DNA of 64,000 nt, from contig NC_087062.1 of NCBI RefSeq assembly GCF_963678635.1, forward strand, positions 61,609,584 through 61,673,583. The letters are read 5' to 3'. The DNA comes from Symsagittifera roscoffensis. Its lineage: Eukaryota > Xenacoelomorpha > Acoela > Convolutidae. Made by a program: the position numbers and the translations under genes. This document shows positions 1 through 12,975 of the stretch, one piece after another. The first letter of the stretch is position 1. The number at the start of each line of letters is the position of its first letter. The notes below the pieces were generated by a model. It did no database searches. It saw nothing but the letters and a program-made list of their open reading frames with translations, and was not told the DNA's origin.

Positions 1-790
1 ATGAATTTCGAAATTTTTTCAAAAAAAACAAATTCGTTTTTTCTGTCTGTTTACTTGCTTTTATTGACTCTTTTCCAACTGTTAGCTAGCTGTTTGAAAT
101 CCTAATTGTTTTTTCACGCCATTATTCAAGTACTTCAACGACGGTTCGTACGCAAGCGAGTGCATTATCGTGGTAAAGCCACCATTTGGGTGCTCGTTTT
201 GCTTGAAAAACACCCGATTACAATGTTTTTCCTGAACTTTGGTGGTCTACGGAGAAATGTAACATTTAAAAGCTCAATTAAAGAAAGAGTACCAGATTTT
301 GGTGTAATAGACACAAAAAGTTTTGGCGACGAAGTCTAGATACAAACTGAAAAAATTTGTAAAAAAAAAGTCAAGCTTTAACATTTTTTTCATAAGCATT
401 GATTATTTTCTTTGTTGTCTATCATTTTCATAGACAAGGTAATTTATAAATGGCTAAACTATTGCACTTAAATTTCTCTTTAATTCTCTCTCTCACCCCC
501 CCCCCCCCCCCCTCAACCTTCAACCCGCAGTCTTAAAAACGGAAATAATCAAACCAATTTTTCAATTTTTCTCTACACTGAGGGAACATTTTTGGAATCT
601 GAATCACAATTAATCGAGCTTCAAACTGGTGTATTACTCAACCTAATCTGACATTTTTTTGTTACGTTTAGATTTTACAAGAAAAAACTACCATGCACCA
701 TAGTTTCTTCCCGCTCACTTTGCGAAGTATTGCAAGCATAAAATCATCCTTAATGTATTTCTGATTTAACAGCGTTTTCTTTCGTTTTAG
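1..790. other. Region upstream of the Pax6 coding start
   Basis: No convincing coding sequence. It ends with the splice acceptor of the Pax6 start exon, so it is probably intron of the Pax6 5' UTR. It holds an uninterrupted run of C residues at about 496-512, a likely length-polymorphic site. Confidence 0.5.
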
Positions 791-902
791 AAATAACTCG
801 CCTTGAGAACAAAAACTTTAATTGGAGGAGATTGTGGATACTATCGAGTTTGCAATCGGACGAAAAATCTCACAAGCTTTCCGATGAATATGCCACATAA
901 AG
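791..902 (+). CDS. Pax6: Pax6 translation-start exon
   Basis: Too short for an ORF scan. Acceptor TTCGTTTTAG ends at 790 and donor AAAG|GTAAGAAT follows 902. The last 19 nt read MNMPHK plus one G, and joining to GT at 4869 makes glycine, giving [14 protein letters not shown]. That is the N-terminus expected for an invertebrate Pax6. The part before 884 is 5' UTR, and upstream UTR exons and the promoter must lie outside or in the first 790 bases. Confidence 0.85.
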
Positions 903-3900
903 GTAAGAATGCAGAAATATAGCCCTAAATAATGCAAAATTGAGATGCTGTTTTACTCCCTTACCCTAAGCAATCAAGCGCATCGCTGAAAAAAAAACGC
1001 CCAGAATGTTTGATAAATATTTCAAACTAAATCAATATAGCAATGCACTTAATTTCCTTGCATGCAATGGATCATGATGGACCTAAAAAGATTTTTCCAA
1101 GGGGCGGTTTTTTAAATATAAGCAATTTCACGACCTTTTTTGAGAGAAACCGAACTAAAAATGAGTATATGTTGTCACCCAAGGCGCCTTGAGTGTTTTG
1201 GGAGAGCTCGGGAAATCAATTTGGTTGGACTAGAAAAAAGTCCTAAAACAATTGAGTTTTTTTTTTGAAAATCTTACAACCGTCTCTTAATAATAATCAC
1301 TTTAAATTGCTAAGCCATTATAATAAATCCATTTTAAGACGATGTGTTCTATGATTGTGAACTTGACCAATGAATTTGATCTCACACTAGTGTAGCTTCT
1401 CTTTTCATTATTTCCACGCTCATTGACGGATAGTTCACAATAGAAATTATTACACTGAAATGTCGGCCCATTCCAAAGACTTCTTCTAGCTGGGAATAAA
1501 CACTAAATCAGTTGGGAAACAGGTTAATTTTAAAAATTATATGAGAATTTTTTTAAGTTGACAAAACCTTATCATTCAACTTTTTTATTCTGAACATTTT
1601 TCAAAATGGTTAGGAAAAACATCATGGGCCAACGATATGCACATAGTCGATTTTTCCCCTAAATATTAATCGGATGATTTGAAATGCAAAAAGAACATAT
1701 GCGAACTCATGAAAGTTGGCTGCACTCTTCTTTTTTGAGATATAACAGATCTTTGAGTGGCTTTTGAAAGCTACCCGTCAATTAGCAGAGTCGGCGACTG
1801 TCTTCTATTTCACACTGGAATATCCATCTATATTCCTCTAATAGTTCAATAAAACGTCTGCTCGGTGCCTTTTTTGCTTTGTTCACACGATAGAGCAGCT
1901 CATCAGCTGGAAGCAATGCCTAATTAGACCAGCAGCAGAAACAAGCAAAGAATAGCATAGCGAGACCTTCTGGACATAAACACTCTATCGTGGCAGATTC
2001 CAACAGCAGTTGTAAGCCAACCAAAAGCAGCTACATTATTATTTCTCAAGTATCAAAAGCAGAAATCAAGTTATGGTCAGTTCAAATAAGTAACCAGGCA
2101 TGTACCTTCCCCCAATATTTTTAGGCTCAAGGCCTTCCGCATTCGAAGATTTTTTTATATACATTTTTTGCCATATCTATTTGTGGCCGAAAACTTTTCA
2201 GCCAAAAATTAAATAACAAATTTCTGAAATTTGACGCTTATTGAAGTATCCATTTGGGTAATTTGAAGGGGGAGCTGTAGTGAAGTGACCAAGTCTCGAC
2301 TTGTCAATCAAACGTTTGGAGAAGTGAGTCCTGCCGCTTTCCGTGGTGGATAAATTGTCTTAAATAGTTATCACCAATGCCTCTAAATGAACCATGATGT
2401 GGTTCCAGCTATACCTAAACTCAATACAACAGAAAACTGGCACCAAACATAAAAGATGCGTAGCATGCCGACACAAACCGATATATTTTCTCCGTCATGT
2501 GGTTTGTCTTTTTCCCCGAAGCGTTGCTGTGTTTTGTCTTGATACGTGATAGATTTTAAAACCAAGGTAACACATCCAAGCCCCAATCTTAGACAATTAA
2601 AATCGAACTTTTACAAAAAAGCTCTAATCAAATGTTATCCGAATTAAATCCGAATTTTTACTGTGGTCTAGTTTCAAAAAAAAGATAGCGGCAACTTTGA
2701 TTGCTTATTGAGGCCTCATCTCAATTCTATTAGAGTCCTCCATCCGTCTTATCTACTCAGTGTAGAATTTAAGTTACATTGCGCTGTCTTATCTCTAAAT
2801 ATATCTATCCTGTTTAGTACCTGTTGTTTTATTTTCCTGTTCTTTTCTGTTTGTTGTTTACCCATACTGGGTCCAAGAGCGGGTTATGATCCTCCGATAG
2901 CGAATTTGATGTGTTCATCTTCTAAATGATGTCGAAATATAGAGGTGGAATGGATATATTAAAGTGGGAGACGGGGGAGTTATGGTTTATTTATGCACTC
3001 GTTATTACGCTCAATAACCATAAACGTTATCAATTAGCAGAGATTCACGCAGTCGTAAATGCGTGTGTAGATAGTACTCCCCCTCTCATCTATTTTTCAT
3101 AGCCTCACCCCGACTAGCCTTTCTCGCTTTCCCTTAGGAGTTATTCATGAGGTGTATTCTCGCCTTCAGGCTCCATCATAAGTGCTTAAAACGAATCGCT
3201 TTCGCTTCAGTTAGTCGATGTGCCTGTTGCTGCATCCATCAATTAGCAGTTACCCACCCAGCTTGACCAATATAACTCGCATAATTAATTGTGTCTAGCG
3301 TTTAACTATTAATATTTAAGTATCATTCGACCTTCCTATAATTCGCCGCAAAAACACGTTCTCCAAGAAATTGAATTCTTCAAAAATTTTGCTCATTCAA
3401 TTAAAATTTAAGCAAAATACATCCATTGATCCACTTTTCCTATTAATGTTTGAATTCGAGGAAGTAGAAGTTTGAGAGCTTACGCAAGCTACAAAAGTGA
3501 GCTAAACACTGTCTATCCTGCCTGCGTTGACTGAGCGAAGGGTTGTCTAGAATAACGGAATGAGTGAAGAGAGGGAAGGGCGGAAGAGGGGTCTAATGTG
3601 TTGTTGGGTTGTGGAGGATCCATTTCTGAGAGGATGGCGATTAATTTCCCTCATTACTTCCACCCACCTCCCTCCAAAGACTCCAATTACCCCATTCCCT
3701 CTCACTAGACCCCTAAACTCATCCCCACCCCTCCCCCTTCACCCCTCACACATACTATACTGCACCGGAATATCCAGATCCTATCTCCCCTCACATAGCT
3801 GAACTTTTAAGCCTGAAGTTGATCACAGGAGCAGAAACAAAAAGTACAATTGAGCTAATCTAGTGGAAATAATGGCAACAATGCACAAGAAATTAACACA

Positions 3901-6900
3901 TAAGGCAACTAAAAGCAACTAGTTGAAGAGAGTTATTGGATTTACTGGTTATTAGTCTTCAACGAAGTTACTTAGTTTTATTTTCGGCCATCACTTAATT
4001 TCCACATTGAACCCATAAAATCTGTTCACAAAACCCATTTCTCTCAGAGGCAGGATTGGAGCTTTTTGAGTGTTGGGAAACCCTCGATGTTTTGTTTAAT
4101 ATGGTCACAAGTAATTAATGGCTGGAAAGGGTCACGAAATTGAGAATGGATTAAGTTGATCATCAAAAATAAGCTGAGAGTTATGTCTCGTTAATTAAAC
4201 AGAGACAACTAATGGCTCCATCTAAACCCAATCTGCCCAGTTTGACATGAAAGCTCAATATTTTTTTCCATCATGCAACATTCGAAACAGAACCAAATAG
4301 CAGGAGTTAGGAATTAACTTCAAAAAAACACTTCCAATTTTTTAGCTTCAACAACATCGAGATTTCGGTATTCGGAATAAGCTTTCAATAAATTCCGCCA
4401 AAGTTTTGAGAGTCGTTTCAATGAATTGATTGTAGTGAAGCTTGACATAAATACTAGAACAATTTTTTGCTTGGAATGGAAAAGAATTTTAGTTGTGCAT
4501 TAATTTTCAAGGAAAAATGTATAACTTTTGAAAGGCTTCACTCATTTGATTTTTGTATTGAAACGGTGACCGAAACAATAAACGTAGCATAACATGTATT
4601 CGAGGTAAAAAAACAACAGGACTCAACTCAAATTAGGGCAAACCCCTGATCGTTCCGTTCCTGCGCTTTAGCGTCTAAGAAGAATACTCTGTCACTCTCT
4701 TCAAACCTCGGAACAATAATCCCTTTTTGATGATTAGAGCACAAAAATTATTAATTTACAACTCACAACACGGATGATTATACAAATTTGGCCTGAAGGT
4801 AATTTATCTGAAAAAGGGAACCTCGCGATCAACTTCATCTTGCTCATCGTCAATTTCTGTTGAATTAGGTCACAGTGGTGTGAACCAGCTGGGGGGAGTG
4901 TATGTGAATGGGAGACCCCTGCCGGAGTCCACTCGGTCCAAGATAGTGGAACTGGCTCACAGTGGTGCCAGACCATGCGACATATCCCGGCTGCTGCAGG
5001 TGCTTAACCTAATAACTCCTTTTTTCCGTTTTCTTTTTGGTAACTTAACCGAAAACCTTCTGACCCGTCTTTTATCAAGATATATCAAAATGACAGCTCA
5101 TGTTTGTAAATTCTGTTTTCATATGAAAACTCAGCCAAAATTTTTCGGGGCATTGCTTGAAAGGGTACATTACCCCGTAAAAAGGTATTTATGTTTCGAC
5201 CTTGAGTTCGACTATAGGGCCTTCTCGACTATGGATTTTCGGTCGAACTCTGACAAGTGTTCGACCCTTCTCGTTCGAAACATAGTTCGCAAACCTCGAC
5301 CCGGGTAATAAAACTATAGTGTTTGTTATAAAAAATGAAAGTGCTGTTTGCCTTAGGTTTCAAATGGGTGTGTGTCAAAGATACTGGGCAGATACTATGA
5401 GACAGGCACCATCAAGCCAAAAGCCATCGGGGGCAGCAAGCCAAGAGTGGCAACACAGGACGTCGTGAACAAAATAGCCGACTACAAACAGGAATGCGCA
5501 TCTATTTTCGCGTGGGAAATCAGAGACCGACTCTTACAAGACCAGGTGTGCAAAGAGGACACAGTTCCTTCCGTCTCCTCAATCAACCGAGTTTTAAGGA
5601 ACCTTTCGAACTCTACTCCTGCTGATCACAATCACAACCTTAAGCACAGTCCTGGTTCAGATTCAGTGGCAAATGTTAACTCAGGAACCCTTCTACACAC
5701 TCCAGGAAGTAACGGCGCACAGAACTCAGATGACGCAACGGATGCGGCGACTGCTGTTGCAAACGGGACGTACAAAATCATGACTCACTACAGACCAAAC
5801 CAGTCGCCTGGGTCCAACAATGGCTGGCCATGTTCCAATGGGGGTGGGGGTAAAGTAACCCCAGGGGCATCCCCTTCGCCATTTTACTCCTACAACATTT
5901 CACCCGGATCTCAGTACATAGCAATCGCCGCAGCGGCGGCCCAAGCGGCGGTGCAAGGGGGTTTTGGGAGCTGTGACAAGAAGACTATGGGAATGATAGG
6001 GTCTGATATGGATATGGAAGGGGGAGTTGGACTAAGTGTAGCCGCTTCAGAGGAAGCGAGGATGCAACTGAAACGCAAGCTGCAGAGAAATAGAACTTCA
6101 TTCACGCCTGAGCAGATTGAAGCACTTGAGAAACGTAAGTTAACATAACAAAAAAGACTTTATTTTGCTTCCAATAGCAAGCAATTTAGAATCACTTCTA
6201 AGAATTTTAACCAAGTATTTTGATTTTCATTCTGATTTCGCTAAGTTTTTTGATAAAAAATTGACGTTTACCAATGATTTATTGTATTGCAGAGTTCGAA
6301 GTTACCCACTACCCGGATGTGTTTGCTCGTGAAAGACTAGCCGGTAAAATTAATCTACCAGAAGCTCGCATTCAAGTTTGGTTCTCAAACAGACGAGCCA
6401 AATGGAGGCGAGAAGAAAAGCTGCGTTCTCAGAAGCAACATCACCATCTTCATCAAACGCCAACAGGTAACACTCCCAACACCATGGACAAGTTTGGAGG
6501 ATCAGTCAGTCCGGCAACTGGTTTTAATCATCAGTTCCACATGCTGGCGAACAATTTCTACTCTAATCTACCAGCGTATGCAGCACCAGCATTCTACGGG
6601 TACAATTGTGCGCCCGCCACACCATTCGACCACCCGGGCGCTCGTGGAATGTATGCGAACTCGACCACAGGTACTGCCTTTATGGGCAGTCTAGCCAATG
6701 GACTGACGTCATCAGCAGCAGTTGCCGCTGCTTCTCTTCCTCCTGCTCTTTCTTCTGTAAATAACAACACCATCAACACTCCCTCTCATCTCACCTCTCT
6801 CGCCGCTGCTTCTTCGCAGACAGGTGCGGGGGTGGGAGGCGGCCCGTCGCCGAACAGTTTCTACGACTCCTACTTCGCAATGACTAATCACTCGTCCTCC

Positions 6901-7053
6901 GCTGCCGCCGTCTCGGGTAGATGTGCGGCCATTCCGGCAGGGCTGTCGTTGACGGGAGCACCTCACAACAGCCAGAACCAAGGCCAGCTGCAACTTCCAG
7001 GCGCCCCTTCGAGTGCAGACCTCATTGCAATAAATCAGATGCGTTCTCTATGA
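884..7053 (+). CDS. Pax6: Pax6 paired-box/homeobox transcription factor
   Basis: DNA-binding regulator of eye, brain and sensory development, acting in the nucleus. Exons by eye: 884-902 (coding part of 791-902), 4869-4999, 5357-6134 and 6293-7053; phases agree at every junction and give 562 codons plus TGA. The paired domain (about residues 7-135) begins HSGVNQLGG and contains [24 protein letters not shown] and [13 protein letters not shown]. At the Pax6-defining recognition positions Q44 and N47 are present and position 42 is L instead of I. The homeodomain (about 292-351) has [14 protein letters not shown] with serine at position 50, as in Pax proteins. Linker (about 155 residues) and C-terminus (about 210 residues) are rich in S, A, N, G, T. 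Exon 4869-4999 (131 bp) matches the size I recall for the equivalent human exon. The homeodomain is split by a 158-bp intron after EALEK. AATAAA lies at 7111-7116. Start is ATG 884, or ATG 890 giving MPHKG. Confidence 0.96.
903..4868 (+). other. Pax6 intron 1 (about 4.0 kb)
   Basis: Donor GTAAGAAT and acceptor TTGAATTAG, phase 1. No coding exon seen. About 1190-1245 resembles the interior of the hAT MITEs at 7.4, 10.6 and 12.2 kb (shared GGGAGAGCTCGG). Parts at about 2980-3330 and 4090-4240 have higher complexity and several TAAT-core sites, and could be regulatory. The rest is AT-rich with nothing recognisable. Confidence 0.6.
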
Positions 7054-7110
7054 TATCAAAGCAGCAGGAGAAAAGTTTCAAAGTCGGAAAACTAATAAGT
7101 TTCAAAATTC

Positions 7111-7116
7111 AATAAA
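7111..7116 (+). terminator. Pax6 polyadenylation signal AATAAA
   Basis: The first AATAAA lies 58 bases after the Pax6 stop codon. More AATAAA-like signals follow near 7200 and 7278, so the true 3' end could be later. Confidence 0.55.
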
Positions 7117-7422
7117 AACAGATTTTCAGCGTACGTTATAAATTTCAAGCATCTATTTTCAATCAAATTTCTGATCTTTTTCTCTATATTAGATGCTGAC
7201 ATAAATAAAATACTCATTTTTGTTGATTTGAGGACATATTTGTATGTACATTAAGAAAAAAAAAGTCAATGTTTTTTAAATAAAATCGATAGCCCCTGTC
7301 ATTTAAATGTATAAAATATGACTGCATAATCTTTGAAAATATTTATTGTACTTAGACAAATTTTTACAAATTTATGTTTCTTTTTACTTTTTTTATCGTG
7401 TTGCTGGAACAAACGTCTCAGA

Positions 7423-7677
7423 CAGGGCGGATTTAGGTGGATGGGGGCGAACGTTTTTCTTAGGGATTCGACCCCTAAGAAAAAACGAGGGAGAAATCCA
7501 TTTTGGTGACGGAACCTAACAATTTTTTCTAAAGGTGCCAATATATACTAATTTTGAGGGGGGAGCGCGCGCCAAAAAAAAGCGATATATTATCAAAATT
7601 TTCCAAAAAGTGCAAAAAAACGCCTATTTGGCCTGTTTTTTCAAAATTTTGCCTGGCCAAAACAGATCCGCCCCTTG
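7423..7677. mobile_element. hAT-type MITE with 8-bp target-site duplication
   Basis: Left end reads CAGGGCGGATTTAGG and right end CAGATCCGCCCCTTG, an imperfect terminal inverted repeat. Flanks are GTCTCAGA (7415-7422) and GTGTCAGA (7678-7685), an 8-bp duplication with one mismatch, as left by hAT transposases. No coding capacity. The inner phrase GCCAATATATACTAATTTTGAGG recurs in the 10.6-kb and 12.2-kb copies. Confidence 0.8.
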
Positions 7678-10629
7678 GTGTCAGAACAGAACAGGCTCAA
7701 TATTTGGTTTCAACACAATTAGAAACAGTTAATTAAGTAACTCGATATGCATCAGCTGCTAGCCTAGACTAATTGTTTTTCGTGGAATATTTTAACTGTC
7801 TGGTGGAGTGAGGCTGCATTTGCAGGTGTAAAAGGGGAGGGGCTGAGAAAGAGGACGATGGGGTAGGGAGTTGGGCTGTGGGGAAGTTAGTTTGGATGGA
7901 TGGATGGCGGAATAATGGGATTGATGCAAATTGAATTCGGGTGCATTTGTGGAGCTGCTGGGTCGGGGGCTGGAGCTTTTAGCCGGAGCAGACGAGTGTC
8001 AGGCCGCTAATTGAGTCGGGGCTGATCTGGGATGCACACAAAGGGAGGAGAGATGAGGGCATAATAGAAGCCGCACTATGGCCGACACAGCGGCATGTAA
8101 GGCGTGTAATTAAGTTGTCAATGGGTGAACGAAAACAATCATTTGCTCAAGACGCAAAAAGACATCAGCAAAAGCAGAGGCACATCAAATTAATTTACTC
8201 TTCTTACTCCTCTATTCTAAAGTAAACTGGCTCATCTCATTTTAATTTAACCCCAAAGTGCACAATGTGCAGGTATTCCAATAAAAACAGGCGGAATAGT
8301 AGAAAAAAGTAGCAAGCTATTGCTAACTCAATTGACTTAAGGTAGAAATATGTTATAATTACACTTCGAATGGGCGTATTGAGAAGGGATGTAACTTATC
8401 ACTAAGACAATAATTTGCTTGAACAAAACTTTTCAAAAAAAAAATTAAGCCTGCGAGTTTATTTCTGCATTTTTTTTTGCTTCAAATTACGGGACATCAT
8501 TTAGTTTTAACCAAGATAAGAAATCAAAAGGAAGGAGTTTGAAGGGGAGTAGATCTTTTAGACGACAAAAATAGAAGGCAGACCGAGTGATAGAGAGGCG
8601 ATAAAAACAAAGATAAGACGTCTACCAGTACGGGCACAGGACGACAGATGGTGCCATCTACAAAACTCTACCAAGTGATTGCCAAGTAAAACCACTTTGT
8701 GAACGCATTGATACTTTGGTTATATTTAGTTATAGTATAACAGATCAATACAATTGAGATATTCACATGACCCTCCCAATCTTGCATTGTCTTCCTATCT
8801 CTACCACTTGATTCCCTTTTCCCACAATTTACCACCTCACAAAGAGTAAGGGTAGAAAAAAAAACTTTTAATAAATATAGGTCGTCTACACTATTTAGGA
8901 ATTTTAGGGTATTAAGAACGAATTTTTGAATATTAACAGTTCATGAAAATAAGTAATTTAGGCGTGCAACCGGCTTGCTTGACACTTCTATGAAAATTCT
9001 GAGATTCAAAAAAGACTGCCCCTTAAGGAAGGACTTATGGAATAATTTTATTTTAAAAAACTAAAAACTGGTAAAATTTCAAGTAAAAAAAGTTGAATAT
9101 GATTTTATATATATTTTTTTGAATTAACTCGCAGCTTTCAAGTTACAAGCACAAAATTTATTATCGCGCGATTAGTGTCAAACAGTTGGCAATTTTCAAA
9201 CACCCAAAACTTACAAAATACTAAACAACGTAAAATGTATATTTTTTAAAATTGAGATCAAGACGGTAGCTTAAATGATATAAAAACTTTTTAAACTGGC
9301 TTATTTAAAAATCTTAATTTGTCTGAAGAAAAAAACGACAACGAGCACAAATAATCAATCTTTTCTTCGAAGAATAAAAAAACGGCACAAACGCGAAAAA
9401 ATTTATGTTCATTTTCTTGCTTGAAAACTATAAGTTGCAACTTCTATGTCCTGTGACTAATTCTCACTTAAATAGTCAGATTCTACTGAGAAAAAGTCAA
9501 ATTTCCTACGACGAAGTGATTTGGGCTGAGTAGGTCATCAATTGTCATAGCATAAAAAAGATTTAAAAAATTAGTACAAAATGAGGTACAATATTTTCAG
9601 GCCGTCAACTGATGTGATTTATTGAAGGGGTGATTGTTTCTCATGCGTTTTCACCAAAAATGAAGAAAACAAAAATATTTTAAATGAACTCGTGAAATTC
9701 AAAATTTGTTACACAGACATCAAGATTTTTGAGATCATTGAAATAGTGATGACAGAAAACTATAATTTAATTGCACTTGTCGGTGGGTTTTCACAAACTG
9801 AATGCCTAAAGACGTTTTGATGGCAGGAGAGACAATTGCTTTTTTGTTTTTCCAAAATTCAAGACTCAATATGATAGTCGAAAAACAAGCTGACGTCTGA
9901 AATACATACAATTTTGACGTTTTACAATTATTTATAGCTGATAATGATAATGTTTTGGGAAAAAAAAAGACGAATAAAAAGTTTTTTTTGTAGAAAAATG
10001 ATAGTTTCCAATTAGCCTCATAATTGCCTTATCTGGTATCAGAGTTGATAAAAATTATGAATACAAAAACTGTCATCTGCTAGTTAGATTTTATCAATCT
10101 TGCAGTGTTTCAGCTTCAATACTCAATAGTTTTTGAGGAAATTTTTCAAGAAGTGTATTTGAAGCACCCTGTGTTTAATTGTTTTCCTAGTTTATTTTTA
10201 GCACTTTATATTCATTCCTTTTTCAGATGTTTTTATGGTAATTGCGTGATGTTTTTAAATCACGGCATAGTTTCATTAAAAAATTTGAAAACCAAAAGAG
10301 ATTGCGAGTTTTGCTGAAAATTATAATTATGAAATACCTTCACTTTTGGTTTTCAAATACTGTTATGAAACTATGATTTGAAGTTAAAAAAAAGTATCAC
10401 GCATTTAACATAAAACATCCGAAAATTGAATGAAAACGAAATCTGTTAACAGAAACTAGGAAAAAACGAATTACAGGGATGCATCAAATAAAATTCCTCA
10501 GTAAGGTTCCTCATAAAATTTCTATTATTTTAACGGCTTGCTCTTTGCAACAAGCAAATGAAAATTAACAGTGCAAAACTTCATAAAAAATGAATTGATT
10601 CAAATCTATAATATTGATATAGTAGTCTG

Positions 10630-11061
10630 TCCCCTCTCCCCTCCGCCCTCAGAAGTTCGACTCTTTGGCGACTCAAAGAGTCCCTCCCTCTTTGTACCAT
10701 TTTGAGATATTCATTTTAAAAGGCTCTTTTGGTGCCAATATATAGTAATTTTGAGGGGGAGCACGCGCAGAAAAAAAGTATTTTTGGCTGATCGACCCCC
10801 TTAAAATTTTAAAAAAGCGTCGCCAATATACACAAATTTTGAGGGGGAGCACGCGCACAAATAACACAATTTTTTGGTCAACATTTTCCAAAAAAATAAG
10901 AAACCTTTTTTGGCCTGTTTTTTTTTCAAAAATTTGCCTGCGGCGCAGAAATTAAGCAGACCTAAGAAAATATGGTATAGCTAAGAAAATTTAAAAAGTC
11001 GACCAGAAATTCGAAAAAAAATTCAATATCTCCCCTCGAGAAAATCCTGGATCCGCCCCTG
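10630..11061. mobile_element. hAT-type MITE, left end degraded
   Basis: The right end is intact (CCTGGATCCGCCCCTG, ending 11061). The left end, near CCTCCGCCCTCAG at about 10638, is decayed. The segment around GCCAATATATAGTAATTTTG is duplicated inside (about 10733 and 10826), making this copy longer than its relatives. Confidence 0.65.
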
Positions 11062-12210
11062 ATTTCAAATAATTTAATATTTATTATCATCCATAAATAA
11101 ATTTGTAATCTCCGCGGATCATTTCCTATATCCATTTTTCCGCAGGTTTCTGAGGAAACAGTTTTTTTAACGTTTCTTCATTTTGTACGTAAATGTTTAG
11201 ATTGATATTCTGTATAGTTAAAGCTTACTTTGGGGGGCAAACGCTTGTTTTTAGTTCCAAAAAACGTCAAACTTTTCCGCAGGAATTGCAGAAATATAAC
11301 ATTTGTCGTATTGGATCAAAGAGATTTCTATTTAGACCCAAATAAAAAAAGTAAAATTTGGAATTATTCAAACATAGAGACATAGGAACTACCCAGTCAA
11401 CTGCAGCTTTTCGAGGAAACAGTTTTACACACAGGTAAAGCTGCGCTTCGCAAACACTTGCGGGAACACGACCAAAAAGCAGCTCTATCAAGTAAAATCG
11501 CTAGGATAATTTTCAGTTGCTGAAATAACTGTTCCGACACTGCAAATTCAGAATTTATGACACCGCGAATTCAGAACTTTCAGCATTTGTTTTAGCATGC
11601 GGCCTTATCTGAAATGGGTGATTGTTCCGATTTTTGAGTGAATGACTGATTTTGCTGCTACTTATCAGACAAATTTTTGACAAAATTTCATGCAGCTAGA
11701 AAGGCTGTGATGCTTCGAACTCAAAATTCAAAAGTTATTTTGCTGGAGATTAGCGTTTTTTCTTCAAAAGGAGTTTAAATTTGGGACTACTGTGGCCAAT
11801 TCGAGACATTTTAAGCGAGTGTCCTTTGCAGTTTTCTGTTGAAGCGTAACATGTGCGTGCAGCGGGTTGAATAATTCCAAATGGAAACAAAGATAGCCGG
11901 CCGCTGTGCCAGCAGTACATAATGTTCCGACCACCTTTAAAAAAAACTAGTACACAGTTTTTCATTTTTTTCCATAAGATTAGTGTCAATTTTTGTTCGT
12001 GATACGATGAGAAAACTATTGAAAATGCGTAAAAAATTAGTCAATACGCATACTTGACAACAGTTGTCTTCAAAAATTGAAAAACAAACAAAAAATTTTT
12101 AAAATATATTTTTTTCCATCACAACAAAGTAATTTTATGGAGAAATTTTTTTTGCCAAGAAACCGCTGAAGGAAGCTTCCATAACTAGTTTTCAATTTTG
12201 TAAAAATAAT

Positions 12211-12570
12211 CAGGGGCGCTTCCCCCCTCACCTAGGGATTCGGCTCTCTACCGACCCAAAGGATCACCCCTTCGTCTATTTTGAGATATTTGTTTTTGGT
12301 GACGGACCCTAAGAAATTTGTTGAGGCGCCAATGTAAATTAATTTTGAGGGGGGAGTACCTGCCGAAATAACGCGACTTTTGGTCAAAATATTTCAAAAA
12401 GTGCCTAAAATCCCTTTTTTCAAAATTTTGGCCTAAATAGGGTCTTTTTAGTAGAGCTTTGGGAGAGCTCGGAAAAATAATTTGGCCGACCTAAAAATAA
12501 GAAAGGTCGACAAAATTTTTCAATTTTTTCGAGACTCCGCCCCCTCTAGAAAACCCTAGATCCGCCCCTG
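12211..12570. mobile_element. hAT-type MITE, full length, 8-bp TSD
   Basis: Starts CAGGGGCG and ends CTAGATCCGCCCCTG. Flanking 8-mers are AAAATAAT (12203-12210) and AAAGTAAT (12571-12578), one mismatch apart. Internal sequence matches the 7.4- and 10.6-kb copies. It is 360 bp and non-coding. Confidence 0.8.
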
Positions 12571-12975
12571 AAAGTAATTATAGATCAAAGCCACTCTTAA
12601 ACTAAAAAAAAATTCATACCGTTGATTCTCGACACTAGGAAATTTCAATTTTTTTAATTGTTGAAACCATGACTGAAAGGGCTTTAATATGCATCACTCA
12701 ACCCTTTCCAATGAATATCTATGGTACCTGATTTTGCGTTAAAAAATTAAAATACCAGTTCCTCCCCATTTTCAATAGTCGGTACACTGAGGCAACCCAA
12801 TAGCTCCAAAAAAGTAGTTACTAGATGATAAAAACATTACTTCATTCTTGACATTGTGTGAACGGGAATTAACAAAAAGATAAATTTTAGAAACCAAAAC
12901 TTTGTTGAACTTTTTATTTTGAAAAAATTATGCAAATACCTGCAAGGATAGGCGGTTACTGTGCAAGTAGCACAA

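Noticed and set aside
2708-3802. ORFs of 73-80 residues in Pax6 intron 1
   Set aside because: Low-complexity or proline/leucine-rich by composition, no domain, no splice support.
4734-4976. Minus-strand ORF over the Pax6 exon
   Set aside because: Shadow of the paired-box exon.
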